Shown: piece after piece, positions 1 through 8,843 of the stretch
Position numbering within the stretch: the stretch's first letter is position 1
Layout of the letters: each line of letters starts with the position of its first letter
Assembly: GCA_900549015.1 (NCBI GenBank)
Contig: URMH01000014.1
Coordinates: forward strand, 1-57,713
DNA from: an uncultured Blautia sp.
GTDB taxonomy: Bacteria; Bacillota; Clostridia; Lachnospirales; Lachnospiraceae
DNA: 57,713 nt
Reading direction: 5' to 3'
Made by a program: the position numbers and the translations under genes
The notes under the pieces: generated by a model
Seen by the model: the letters and a program-made list of their open reading frames with translations, nothing else
Databases searched by the model: none
What the model was told of the DNA's origin: nothing

Positions 1-61
1 AAAAGGTTGAAAAACCTTGAATTTTCAATAAAAAACACTTGATTATATGAGGAGGGAATTT

Positions 62-1741
62 ATGAGCAGAATAAAGGAAAGACTACAGTTCCTTTACGGA
101 GACAGAAGCGAAGAGATATACAGAGAAATTCAAAAACTGACAGACAAGTGGAAGGGAAGAATAAAAAAATCTTATCCGTGGCCAGATAAAAAAGACGCAA
201 TTTTGATTACCTATGGAGATGGAATAAAAAAAGAGGGAATGACACCTTTGCAGGCATTAAAAACATTTCTTGACGGGGAAATGGAGAAGACAATAAGCGG
301 TGTTCATCTTCTTCCTATGTTTCCTTATACCTCGGATGATGGATTTTCTGTACAGGATTTCAGGGAGATTAATCCAGAGCTGGGAACCTGGAAAGATATT
401 GAAGCTCTGGGTGAAAACTACGATCTTATGTTTGATGCAGTTATTAACCATGCGTCAAAATCAAGCGTCTATTTTCAGGAATTTTTAAAGGGCAATGAAA
501 AGTACAGAAACTTTTTTATCGTGGCAGATCCAGATGAAGATTACAGTAGTGTGACACGTCCGAGAGCCTTGCCTCTTCTTACTGACTTTGAGACGGAAGA
601 TGGAAAAAAATATGTATGGACTACATTCAGTGAGGATCAGATTGATTTTAATTATAAAGAGCCTGCAGTTCTTCTGGAGATTCTTGATATTCTTCTTTTT
701 TATGCTTCTAAAGGAGCCAGATTTTTAAGGTTTGATGCGATTGGATTTGCCTGGAAAGAACAGGGAACAACTTGTATGCACCTTCCGCAGACTCATGAGC
801 TTATCAAATTGATGAGGGAAGTTCTTGAGGAGTGTGTAAAAGGATGTACGATTATTACAGAGACAAACGTTCCTCACAAAGAAAATATCAGCTATTTTGG
901 AGACGGAACAGATGAAGCAGGACTCGTTTATCAGTTTCCTCTTCCGCCGCTTACCCTCTATTCTTATATTGTTGGCAATGCGGAGAAGCTGACAGAATGG
1001 GCGGCATCGCTTGAACCTACAAGTCCGCAGACAACATATTTTAATTTTCTTGCGTCTCATGACGGAATCGGAATGCGGCCTGTAGAAGATATTTTAAGCG
1101 AAGAGGAACGCAGAAAAATGTTAGACGCTGTTTATGAAAGAGGCGGACAGGTTGGAGTTCGTACAGATTCCGATGGGAAAGAAATTCCTTACGAATTGAA
1201 TATTAATTATCTGGACGCAGTTGCGGGAGATGAGAAAGTGGAAGATGTAATGGTACAGAAGTTTATGGGTTCACAGTGTATTCTCTTATCTCTTATGGGA
1301 GTTCCAGGGATTTATTACCATAGCCTTCTGGGCTCAAGAAATTGTTATCGGGATTACGAGGAATCAGGAATTAAGCGCCGCATTAACAGAGAAAAACTGG
1401 ATTTAGATAATCTTTTGGAAGAGCTTGGAAGAGATTCTTTAAGGAGAAAGGTGCTTTTAAGATATAAAGAACTTCTGAAAATCAGAAAAACACAGGATGC
1501 ATTTTCTCCAAACAGCGCTCAGGAAGTGATGCGCCTCCATCCTTCGATTTTTGCCCTTGTGCGTGGAGAGAAGAATGAGAGAATTCTTATTCTCGTAAAT
1601 GTTTCAGATGAGAATGTTTCTATAACAGTTCCGTATTTTGGGACGGATTTATTATCAGGAGAACATGTAGAGAAAGATATTTCTCTGGAATCTTATGAAT
1701 ATAAATGGATTAAATTAGAGGAAGGAGCGGAAGCTTCATGA
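62..1741 (+). CDS. GH13_18 sugar phosphorylase, probable glucosylglycerate phosphorylase
   Basis: The protein has 559 residues and an alpha-amylase (GH13) fold of the sucrose-phosphorylase subfamily. These cytoplasmic enzymes use phosphate to cleave a glucoside, releasing glucose 1-phosphate. Visible motifs are the N-terminal HLLPMFPYTSDDGFSV block, the nucleophile Asp in FLRFDAIGF, the acid/base Glu in ITETNVPH and the transition-state Asp in ASHDGIG. An ATG 15 bases upstream would precede the ribosome site, so the ATG right after GAGGAGGGAATTT is chosen. The stop overlaps the start of a glycerate kinase by 4 bases (ATGA). That neighbour, plus a GH63 glucosylglycerate-hydrolase-like pseudogene, argues for glucosylglycerate rather than sucrose as substrate. 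This specificity is inference; sucrose or sucrose 6-phosphate phosphorylase remain alternatives. Confidence 0.85.
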   Translation: MSRIKERLQFLYGDRSEEIYREIQKLTDKWKGRIKKSYPWPDKKDAILITYGDGIKKEGMTPLQALKTFLDGEMEKTISGVHLLPMFPYTSDDGFSVQDFREINPELGTWKDIEALGENYDLMFDAVINHASKSSVYFQEFLKGNEKYRNFFIVADPDEDYSSVTRPRALPLLTDFETEDGKKYVWTTFSEDQIDFNYKEPAVLLEILDILLFYASKGARFLRFDAIGFAWKEQGTTCMHLPQTHELIKLMREVLEECVKGCTIITETNVPHKENISYFGDGTDEAGLVYQFPLPPLTLYSYIVGNAEKLTEWAASLEPTSPQTTYFNFLASHDGIGMRPVEDILSEEERRKMLDAVYERGGQVGVRTDSDGKEIPYELNINYLDAVAGDEKVEDVMVQKFMGSQCILLSLMGVPGIYYHSLLGSRNCYRDYEESGIKRRINREKLDLDNLLEELGRDSLRRKVLLRYKELLKIRKTQDAFSPNSAQEVMRLHPSIFALVRGEKNERILILVNVSDENVSITVPYFGTDLLSGEHVEKDISLESYEYKWIKLEEGAEAS

Positions 1742-2886
1742 AAGTCGTGATAGCACCTGATTCCTATAAAGAAAGTATGAGCGCTATGGAGGCGGCAACA
1801 TGCATACGTGAGGGATTAAAAAAAGTTTTTCCTGACGCAGAGTGTGCGCTTGTACCTATGGCGGACGGAGGAGAGGGAACTGCCAGATGCCTGATGCTCA
1901 GTCAGCAGGGAAGCAAAATTTCCTGTACAGTTTCGGGACCTCTTGGAAAAAAAACAGGTACAGATTTTGTGTGGATTGAAAAAAATCAGACGGCTGTTAT
2001 TGAGGTTGCAAGAGCATGCGGGATGATGATGATTGCCCCGGAAGAGAAAAATCCGGATATTGCCACATCATATGGTGTGGGAGAACTGATTCTTCACGCA
2101 TTAAAAAAAGACTGCCGGGAAATTATTCTCACACTTGGGGGAACTGTTTCCAATGACGGAGGCTGCGGAATGCTGATGGCTCTTGGTGGAAAGATTCTGG
2201 ATAAAGAAGGAAAACCGGTTCCTCTTGGTGCAGGAGGGCTTTCTCGGATAGAAACTGTAGATTTGACAGAGCCGGTACGTCTTTTGCAAGATGTGAAAAT
2301 AACAGTTCTCTGTGATGTGAAAAACAAACTTCTTGGAAAGGAAGGGGCAACATATATATTCGGACCGCAAAAAGGGGTTACAGAAGATTCTCTTGAAAGA
2401 ATAGAAGCTGGAATGGAGCATTATGCAGAAAAGATTACAAAAACAGTGGGAAGAGATGTATCTGTTATGAAAGGGGCCGGTGCGGCAGGAGGAATCGGGT
2501 TTGCTTTGTTTGCAGTCAGTGATGCGAGATTTTGTTCCGGAGCAGATTATGTGATGGAAGCGTTATCTCTTGAAGAAAAAATAAAAAGCTGCGATTTTGT
2601 GATTACAGGAGAAGGTTCTATTGATGCGCAGAGTCTTCAGGGAAAAGTTCCTGTACGAGTTGCGAGAATTGCCCAGAAATATAAGAAACCTGTATATGTG
2701 TTTGCAGGGCGCCAGAAAGGTTCTATGGAACTTTTTTATGACGAAGGAATTACAGCTGTGTTCAGTATTATTCGAAGTCTGAAACCAATGGAAAAGGTTC
2801 TTGAGGAAGCGCCTGAAAATTTAAAAGGTACTGTGGAAAATTTTGCGAGAGTTTTGGCAGCGAGACAAATAAAGAGTGAGGATTAA
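1738..2886 (+). CDS. Glycerate 2-kinase (GlxK/GarK family)
   Basis: The 382-residue protein starts with the family signature VIAPDSYKESMSAMEAA, followed by VPMADGGEGTA and a C-terminal VITGEGSIDAQSLQGK block. Family members phosphorylate D-glycerate with ATP, generally to 2-phosphoglycerate, feeding lower glycolysis. Its length is normal and no lesion is visible. It overlaps the upstream phosphorylase gene by 4 bases, so the two are translationally coupled. If the phosphorylase acts on glucosylglycerate, its second product, glycerate, is exactly the substrate of this kinase. That link is inference from context, while the kinase call itself is secure. Confidence 0.93.
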   Translation: MKVVIAPDSYKESMSAMEAATCIREGLKKVFPDAECALVPMADGGEGTARCLMLSQQGSKISCTVSGPLGKKTGTDFVWIEKNQTAVIEVARACGMMMIAPEEKNPDIATSYGVGELILHALKKDCREIILTLGGTVSNDGGCGMLMALGGKILDKEGKPVPLGAGGLSRIETVDLTEPVRLLQDVKITVLCDVKNKLLGKEGATYIFGPQKGVTEDSLERIEAGMEHYAEKITKTVGRDVSVMKGAGAAGGIGFALFAVSDARFCSGADYVMEALSLEEKIKSCDFVITGEGSIDAQSLQGKVPVRVARIAQKYKKPVYVFAGRQKGSMELFYDEGITAVFSIIRSLKPMEKVLEEAPENLKGTVENFARVLAARQIKSED

Positions 2887-2904
2887 TTTAGGAAAGGAAG
2901 TACG

Positions 2905-4541
2905 ATGGAAAAAGACATGAAATATATAGAAGAACAGGAAAGAGGAATGTATTTTTCCAAAAAGAAATATGAAGAAAAGTCTCTTTACACATATGAGATG
3001 GTAAAGGACAAGCTTCCAATTCCCATTACGGAGGGAAGAAAAAGATGGAAGGACAGCTATGATTATTCTGTGAAGATTCTTTTTCAGAACATACATAAGC
3101 CAACAGCGGAAAGTGGTTTTGTAAGTAATTTTTAGATGCCGCTTTTAATGCAGATGTATTTTTATGGGATACGGTCTTTATGACACTTTTCTGTAATCTT
3201 TTTCATACGTATGTACCGGGAATCTGTTCCCTCGATAATTTTTACTGTAAGCAATTTGAAGACGGAGAAATTCCAAGAGAAATGATAAGAGAGACAGGGA
3301 AAGATTTTCCATTGTGGGTAAATGTATACCGTAAGCCGTTATACTCTTATTTTCACAATCATTACGGATTTTGAAGACTGAAGGAGCTTACAAATCTTCC
3401 ATATGAGGAAATGTATAAGCCTGAGCTTGGAAGAACAGTAGAAAAAAATCCATATCTGACTCTTGATAATCTGAATCATCCGCTTCTTGCATTGGGAGAG
3501 CTGGAAAGCTACAGGTTTACAGGAGATGTAGAGCGTCTGAAGCTTGTATATGAGCCTCTTTTTAGGCAGTATGAAGCTATGAAATATCATCTTCGCCATG
3601 TGAGTGGGCTTTATGTTACAGACTGGGCAAGTATGGATAATTCTCCAAGAAATAAATATCTTGGAATGGGTGTAGATATTACCAGTGAAATGGCAATGCT
3701 TGCAGGACAGCTGATAGAAATAATGGAAATTCTGGAAAAAGCCGGAGATGTGCGTCCGGAATTTGAAGAAAGAAAAGAAAGGCTGAAACAGGACAGGGAA
3801 GAAACGGAAGCAGCTATCAATAAATATATGTGGAATGAAAAAGAAGGATTTTATTATGATGTAGACAATAATCTTTCTCAGGTGGGAATTAAGACTATTG
3901 CAGGTTTTTTTCCGATGCTGGCAGGAATTGCAGATGAACATCAAAAATCATGTCTCATAAAATGGCTGAATGATAAAGAAACATTTAACAGGGTGCATAG
4001 AATCCCTGTTCTCGCAGCAAATGAAGAGGGATTTTGCCCGGAGGGAGGATATTGGAGCGAATCTGTCTGGGCGCCGACAAATGCGCTTGTAGTTCTTGGT
4101 CTGGAACATAATGGATATCATGATCTGGCAGCGGAAATCGGAAAAAATCATATGGATGTTCTGTCTCAGGTTTATGAAAAAACAGGAACAATATGGGAGA
4201 ATTATCCGGCTGATTCTGTTACAAGCGGAGATGCAGGTAATAAAGATTTTGTAGGATGGTCAGGAATCGGCTCTATTCTTTTCCTTCTTGAATATGGCAT
4301 TGGCCTTCAGGAAAGTAAAGACGGTCTAAAATGGGATATTTCCGAAGCTGTAAAGGACGGAAAACTTGGATGCCGCAATTATTGGTTTGGAGGAAAAAAA
4401 GGAGACTTTCTTGCAGAAATTCGTGATCATGTTCTGCATATTACAATTAATACAGAAGATAAATTTCCGGCAGAAATACAGTATGAGGGAAAAACATATT
4501 CGATTTTTGTATCAGGTAAAACGGAGATGGATTTAAAATGA
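2905..4541 (+). pseudogene. GH63-like glucosylglycerate/mannosylglycerate hydrolase, broken by frameshift and stop
   Basis: Three reading-frame pieces form one (alpha/alpha)6-barrel GH63-type protein of about 545 residues. Near 3127-3135 a run of five T reads AAT TTT TAG. One more T would restore SNFLDAAFNADVFLWDTVF, the expected WDT block. At 3372-3374 an in-frame TGA interrupts HYGF/RLKEL, which a C-to-T change at a CGA arginine codon would explain. Later blocks (GLYVTDWASMDNSPR, GYWSESVWAPTNALV, GTIWENYPADS, DFVGWSGIG) match the glucosylglycerate/mannosylglycerate hydrolase group. It follows the glycerate kinase by 18 bases with a good ribosome site and overlaps the next gene by 4 bases. 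It was probably the hydrolytic alternative to the phosphorylase. Two independent lesions make a pseudogene likelier than sequencing error. Confidence 0.8.
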
Positions 4542-5194
4542 AAAAAGTGAAAAAGATTGCCATTTACGGAGACAGCCTTTCTACAGGAACTCATGGAGAG
4601 GGTGGATATGAAGGATTTCTGAAAAAAACCTTTCAGGCGGAAATTGTAAATTATGCTGTAGGCTCAAGCGGACTGTCTTTTGTTTCTCCCAATAATGCAG
4701 CTTCGATTCTTATAGAACCGCAGAATATTCCGGAAGATGCGGATGTTGTTTTTATGTGGCACGGTACAAATGACTGGTATTGGGGATGTCCGATAGGCAA
4801 TATAGAAGATGAAACACCTGATACGTTTTATGGGGCGATAAAAACGGCTGTTTGTTGTATCAGAAAAAAAGTGCCGGATGCAGTTCTTATATGGGCCGCT
4901 CCTCTGTTTCGTCTGGAAAAACCGGATGGAATGGAAAAAGAGGGGGCTGCATACCAAACAAAAAACAAGGCGGGTTTTACATTGGAAGCTTATTATGATG
5001 CCGTGATACGTGCCGGTGTATATTATGGATTTCCCGTAATTGATATGAGAAGATTTACCGGTATCCATGAGGAAAACCATGAACTGTATCTTGAGGATAA
5101 AGTGCATCCAAACAGAGCCGGGTATGAAAAAATTGAAAAAGTTCTGGAAAAAGGCATGAAAGAGATTCTCTACTATGCAGGATATGAGGTATGA
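4538..5194 (+). CDS. SGNH/GDSL-family hydrolase
   Basis: This 218-residue protein shows the SGNH blocks in order: block I IAIYGDSLSTG near residues 7-17 (nucleophile Ser), an Asn in NYAVGSSG, block III HGTNDWYW, and block V DKVHPNRAGY with the Asp-His pair. Such enzymes are esterases or deacetylases, often removing acyl groups from carbohydrates. No signal peptide is seen, so action in the cytoplasm is expected. It overlaps both neighbours by 4 bases, and it is one of the few genes in the 3-8 kb interval that remains open. The substrate is unknown. By context it may be an acylated oligosaccharide handled with the beta-helix protein. Confidence 0.85.
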   Translation: MKKVKKIAIYGDSLSTGTHGEGGYEGFLKKTFQAEIVNYAVGSSGLSFVSPNNAASILIEPQNIPEDADVVFMWHGTNDWYWGCPIGNIEDETPDTFYGAIKTAVCCIRKKVPDAVLIWAAPLFRLEKPDGMEKEGAAYQTKNKAGFTLEAYYDAVIRAGVYYGFPVIDMRRFTGIHEENHELYLEDKVHPNRAGYEKIEKVLEKGMKEILYYAGYEV

Positions 5195-6909
5195 GAACTG
5201 AGATGAAAGAGAAAAAGCTAAATGCAGATTTATATATCAGCGATAAAAGCAGGATTACACTTGAAGAAGTTAAAAATATTTTTCAGGACGCAGAAGAAAA
5301 GAATATAAAAACAATACATTTTGGAAAAGGGATTTACTGCCTGACTGAGTGGGAATGCCGCGAAACTCTTTCCATTGCCCATGACGATGGATGCGGAGAT
5401 ATTCATGAAAAAGACTGTCATATTTATCTGGAAAATCTGGAGAATCTGACTTTAGAAGGAGAATGTACAGAAACAGGAGAGCCGGCAACCATTCTTGCAG
5501 GATTTAATTCCCGGATTTCCCATACACTTCTTCCTTCTGTTTTGTGGGCGGAAAACTGCAAAAATCTTACCATAGAAAATCTTGCGTTTACAAGAAAACC
5601 TGAATGCGCGTCATCCGGAGAAATTGTAAAAATAGAAAAAGGATGTATTTTTGTTTCTGTGTTTCCCGGAAATCCCTGTTATGACAAAATGGCGGCTTAT
5701 TGTATGAATCGTTTTTCCATAAAAGAAAAGGCTCTATTGGGAGAAAGTCTTACATATGGTTTTGGATATGACAGGCGTTTCTCTCTTGTTGGAGAGAGGC
5801 TTTTGATGCTTGAGGATGAAGCGCTTTCTTCTAAAGTTCATGTAGGAGAAGGGCTTTCGTGGCATCAGGCAGGGAAAACAGATTTTTAGCTTTTCTTTGG
5901 AAAATGTGACGATTTAAAATTAAAAAATATCAGAATTTACAATACAAACAGCTACGCAGTCCTTACAGAAAACTGCTGTAATATTTGGGCGGAACGTCTT
6001 GTGATAAAACCGGAAGGAAATCAGTTTTTTACAGGACCGAGAGATGGCTGGAAAATTTACAGGTGCACAGGGGATGTCAGGATAGAGAACTGCGTTACAG
6101 AAGGCGTGCGTATGGACGGGCAGAACGTGCACAGTAATTTTCTTATTGCAGAAAAAATCATCTCAGACAAAGAAATTCTGGCAGTATGCAGATATGCGCC
6201 TATTTCTATGCGGGAAGATTTTGAGGTGCAATTTTACAATCATACGGAGACGGAAACACGAAAGAGTTCTTCCTGGGAGATTTTGGGTTCTTATTTCGAA
6301 GAACCGGAAAAAGAAGCAGCAGAAGGCGCGGCAGTAAAAAGAGAAGCGCCCCACCGTATGACAAGATACAGGCTTTGTTTTTCTGATAAGATACCGCCTT
6401 TTGTAAAAGAGGGCACGCTTATGTCTGCTTCCTGCTGGGAGCCGCAGAAATATTTCTGCTATCGCAATGTTTATAAGAATATAGCAGGGGCAGGTCATCT
6501 GCTGCGCTGTAAAAATGTGGAGATTTCAGAGTGTACATACGAAAATATGATGAATGCCGGTACTCTGATTGGTGCAGAGTTTGACACCCACTGTGAAGGC
6601 GGTCATGGAGAAGATATTTATATTCATAACTGTACATTCCGAAACTGTGGAACAAAGGAGCGGTACGGAAAATTTGGAAGAGGCTGTATTTCTATAAAAT
6701 CCCAGGGATTTTCCGCTCCTGTCAATAAGAGAATCAAAATAAAAAATAATGTATTTGAATCAAGCGACAGGGCGTTGGAAATAAGAGATGTACAAAATGG
6801 AGAAATATCAGGAAATCAATACAGAAATATCAGAGAGGCTATTTTTGTAGAGAAAGAAACAGTAGAAAATGTTTTGATTGCAGAATCAGAAAGAAAGGGA
6901 TTATTATGA
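5191..6909 (+). pseudogene. Parallel beta-helix (pectate-lyase-fold) protein with internal amber stop
   Basis: Two pieces in the same frame are separated by a TAG at 5887-5889. Read through, they give a 572-codon protein with repeated beta-helix rungs such as CKNLTIENLAF, CDDLKLKNIRIYN, VRIENCVTEG, VEISECTYENM and IKIKNNVFESS. The FGKCDDLK text directly after the stop is in register, so one substitution is the simplest lesion. The block EGVRMDGQNVHSNFLIAE recalls the NVHG segment of beta-helix glycosidases such as GH110, but the family assignment is tentative. No signal peptide is visible. ATGA overlaps tie it to both neighbours. Readthrough or two short polypeptides cannot be excluded. Confidence 0.65.
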
Positions 6910-7792
6910 CTCCAAGAGAACAATTCATTAAAGCGCTGAAAAGGGAAAAAATAGAAGGGCACGTTCCTACATTTGAGCTTGTATTTTTTCTGACTATGGA
7001 ATCAATTGGGCGCGTGCATCCTCTTCATCGTTTTTATGGTCAGTGGAATCAGATGAGCCGGGCGGAGAAGAAGCTTCAGCTTAAAGATATGGCGCTTGCT
7101 TATATAGAGATTGCAGAAAAATATCATCACAATGCAATTTTTGTTCATCCCAATCCGGGGCCGGATGGAGAAATGCCGGATAATCTGGAGGCTGCCAGAG
7201 AGATACTGGAAACAATCCGTGAGCTTTCAGGAGATAAGTATTATCTTACAATTCACGGGGATGTTACCCATCCAATTCCGGATGGGGACCACATGGTAGA
7301 TTTTGCTGCCATGATGTATGAAGAGCCGGAAGTTCTCATCGAACACACAAAAAGGAAGATGGAGCAGGCAGTAGCTCTTTGTGAGGAAATGAACAAACAT
7401 CCGGGGCTTTTAGATGGATTTACCCTTTGCTCAGATTATTGTTTTAATACAAATCCTTTTTACAGCAGGGAAATGTTATGCCGATTCTGGATATGATTGT
7501 AGACTGTGCTCCTGATGCCGTTCATTCTCTTGACCCGCAGGGTGGCGTGGATTTGGCAGAAGTGAAAAAACTTTATGGAGACAAGGTATGTCTTATTGGA
7601 AATGTAAACTGCGGAAAAATGCAGACAGGAACAATGGAGGAACTGGAAGAAGATGTGCGCCGCTCCCTGCGGCAGGAAATGCCGGGATATGGATACATTT
7701 TTTCCACTTCTAATTGCGCTTACACAGGTCTGGGTCTTGACAGATATGAGCGTATGAATCAGATTTGGTGGGAAGAAGGGGTGTATAGATAG
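6906..7792 (+). pseudogene. URO-D-like (uroporphyrinogen decarboxylase family) protein with internal deletion
   Basis: The first 190 or so residues (MTPREQFIKALKREK start, IFVHPNPGPDGEMPDN, FTLCSDYCFNTNPFYSREM) and the last about 104 residues (PILDMIVDCAPDAVHSLDP, CLIGNVNCGKMQTGTMEE, GYIFSTSNCAYTGL) both belong to the URO-D superfamily. They lie in different frames, and the roughly 35-40 residues normally joining them are missing around 7476-7485. Short ATG repeats at the junction (GAAATGTTATG) suit a slippage deletion. Non-heme members of this family are often corrinoid methyltransferases or have unknown roles in sugar operons, so no function is claimed. It is the last gene of the operon and ends just before a strong terminator. 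Confidence 0.75.
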
Positions 7793-7796
7793 AAAA

Positions 7797-7834
7797 AACT
7801 CTCGAAAGATGATTTATCTTTCGGGAGTTTTTTT
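7797..7834 (+). terminator. Bidirectional rho-independent terminator
   Basis: A 14-base-pair stem (AACTCTCGAAAGAT with ATCTTTCGGGAGTT, one G-T pair), loop GATTT and a following T tract sit between the plus-strand operon ending at 7792 and the convergent regulator ending at 7835. The A-rich left flank lets it serve the minus strand too. Confidence 0.92.
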
Positions 7835-8599
7835 CTATATATCCAGCGTCAGAAGTGAGGCTTCCAATTGCCTTTTTGCATCAAAAAGAATCATTTGAAA
7901 CGCTTCCGTATTCAAGTTGTTTTGATAAATAGGAAAAGAAACAGAAAGAGCAGCGATTACATTTCCTGTGCGATTGCAGATGGGAACAGCGATGCAGCGG
8001 ACATATGGCGAAGATTCTTCTGACTCATAGGCTGTTTGTGTTTTTCGTACTTCTTCTATTTGTTTTTCCAGTTCTTCCAAAGAAGTAATGGTGTGCTCTG
8101 TCATAGCTTCCAGTTTGTAATTTTTATATAATTCATCTAACTCCGTTTTAGAAAGTCCTGATAAAAGAGCTTTTCCGATAGCTGTGGCATGGGCGGGAAT
8201 CCGTTTGCCTGTATGCGACGCAATGCGGAGAGGCTGATTGCTGTCGAATTTATAAAGGTAAATCGTATCGTGGCCGTTTAAAATACCAAAATGTGTTGTC
8301 TGATTACAGCGCATGGATACATTTTCTACAATATCTTTAGCTACAGAATAAAAAGGATTTGTAGAAAGATAGGCATTTCCTACTTCGAAACACTGTAAAC
8401 CAATTCGATATTCATTATAATTTTCTTTTTTTTGCAGAAAGTTCATATTACACATGGTTTGTACCAGGTTATGCACAGAGCTTTTGGGTAAATCAGTAAT
8501 GGTACAGATTTCTTTAAACGAAACACCTTTCGGCTGTTTTGATATGTATTTCATAATTTCTAAAGCACATTGTAAAAGTCGATGATTTTTTTGTTCCAT
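7835..8599 (-). CDS. IclR-family transcriptional regulator
   Basis: The chosen start gives 254 residues beginning MEQKNHRLLQCALEIMKYIS and preceded by AAGGGGG. An in-frame start 69 bases further upstream would add an AT-encoded tail without a ribosome site. The N-terminal winged helix-turn-helix (KGVSFKEICTITDLPKSSVHNLV) is followed by the IclR effector domain with HTGKRIPAHATAIGKALLS and CIAVPICNRTGNVIAALSVSFP. The gene is divergent from the sugar operon at 8844. A near-palindrome overlaps its own promoter and a related one lies just after the operon promoter, so it is probably the local autoregulated repressor. The effector is likely a sugar-acid intermediate (inference). Confidence 0.9.
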   Translation of the reverse strand: MEQKNHRLLQCALEIMKYISKQPKGVSFKEICTITDLPKSSVHNLVQTMCNMNFLQKKENYNEYRIGLQCFEVGNAYLSTNPFYSVAKDIVENVSMRCNQTTHFGILNGHDTIYLYKFDSNQPLRIASHTGKRIPAHATAIGKALLSGLSKTELDELYKNYKLEAMTEHTITSLEELEKQIEEVRKTQTAYESEESSPYVRCIAVPICNRTGNVIAALSVSFPIYQNNLNTEAFQMILFDAKRQLEASLLTLDI

Positions 8600-8644
8600 A
8601 CTGATAATCCCCCTTATATTTATTAAAAAAAGTATAAATGAAGA

Positions 8645-8684
8645 GTGTTCATATATATAATACACCAAATCCTGGAAAAAACAA
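8645..8684 (-). promoter_or_regulatory. Regulator promoter overlapped by a candidate IclR operator
   Basis: On the minus strand TTGTTT (8679-8684) is followed after 16 bases by TATTAT (8657-8662). A near-palindrome with GTGT/ACAC ends spans 8645-8665 and contains GTTCATATATA, the same core as the site at 8814. Binding there would cover the -10 box and give autorepression. Confidence 0.6.
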
Positions 8685-8752
8685 GTACAAAACTTAATTA
8701 TATGTGAAAAATAGATAAAAAATCATAAGAAAAAATAGTAAAAATAACATTA

Positions 8753-8781
8753 TTGACAGAGTAATTCCTCTGTGATATTAT
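8753..8781 (+). promoter_or_regulatory. Promoter of the sugar-catabolic operon
   Basis: A consensus sigma-A promoter: TTGACA at 8753-8758, a 17-base spacer, and TATTAT at 8776-8781, about 60 bases before the first gene. The operator-like palindrome lies about 33 bases past the -10 box. Confidence 0.8.
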
Positions 8782-8813
8782 TTATACAAACATAATTTAG
8801 ATATATAAAATAT

Positions 8814-8829
8814 GTTCATATATAAGAAC
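8814..8829 (+). promoter_or_regulatory. Candidate IclR operator GTTCATATATAAGAAC
   Basis: GTTC/GAAC arms flank an AT core, located between the operon promoter and the ribosome site AAAGGAGGA. It shares GTTCATATATA with the palindrome at 8645-8665, so both flanks of the divergent region carry the same element. Repression by roadblock is inferred. Confidence 0.55.
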
Positions 8830-8843
8830 GGAAAGGAGGAAAA

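Noticed and set aside
1..46. Hairpin AAGGTT-GAAA-AACCTT at the left edge as a terminator
   Set aside because: The stem is short, no T tract follows and the upstream context is missing, so it was not listed as a feature.
5884..5920. Double compensating frameshift in the beta-helix gene
   Set aside because: Reading TFSFSLEN in another frame needs two opposite indels. The original frame continues correctly with only one stop codon, so a single substitution is simpler.
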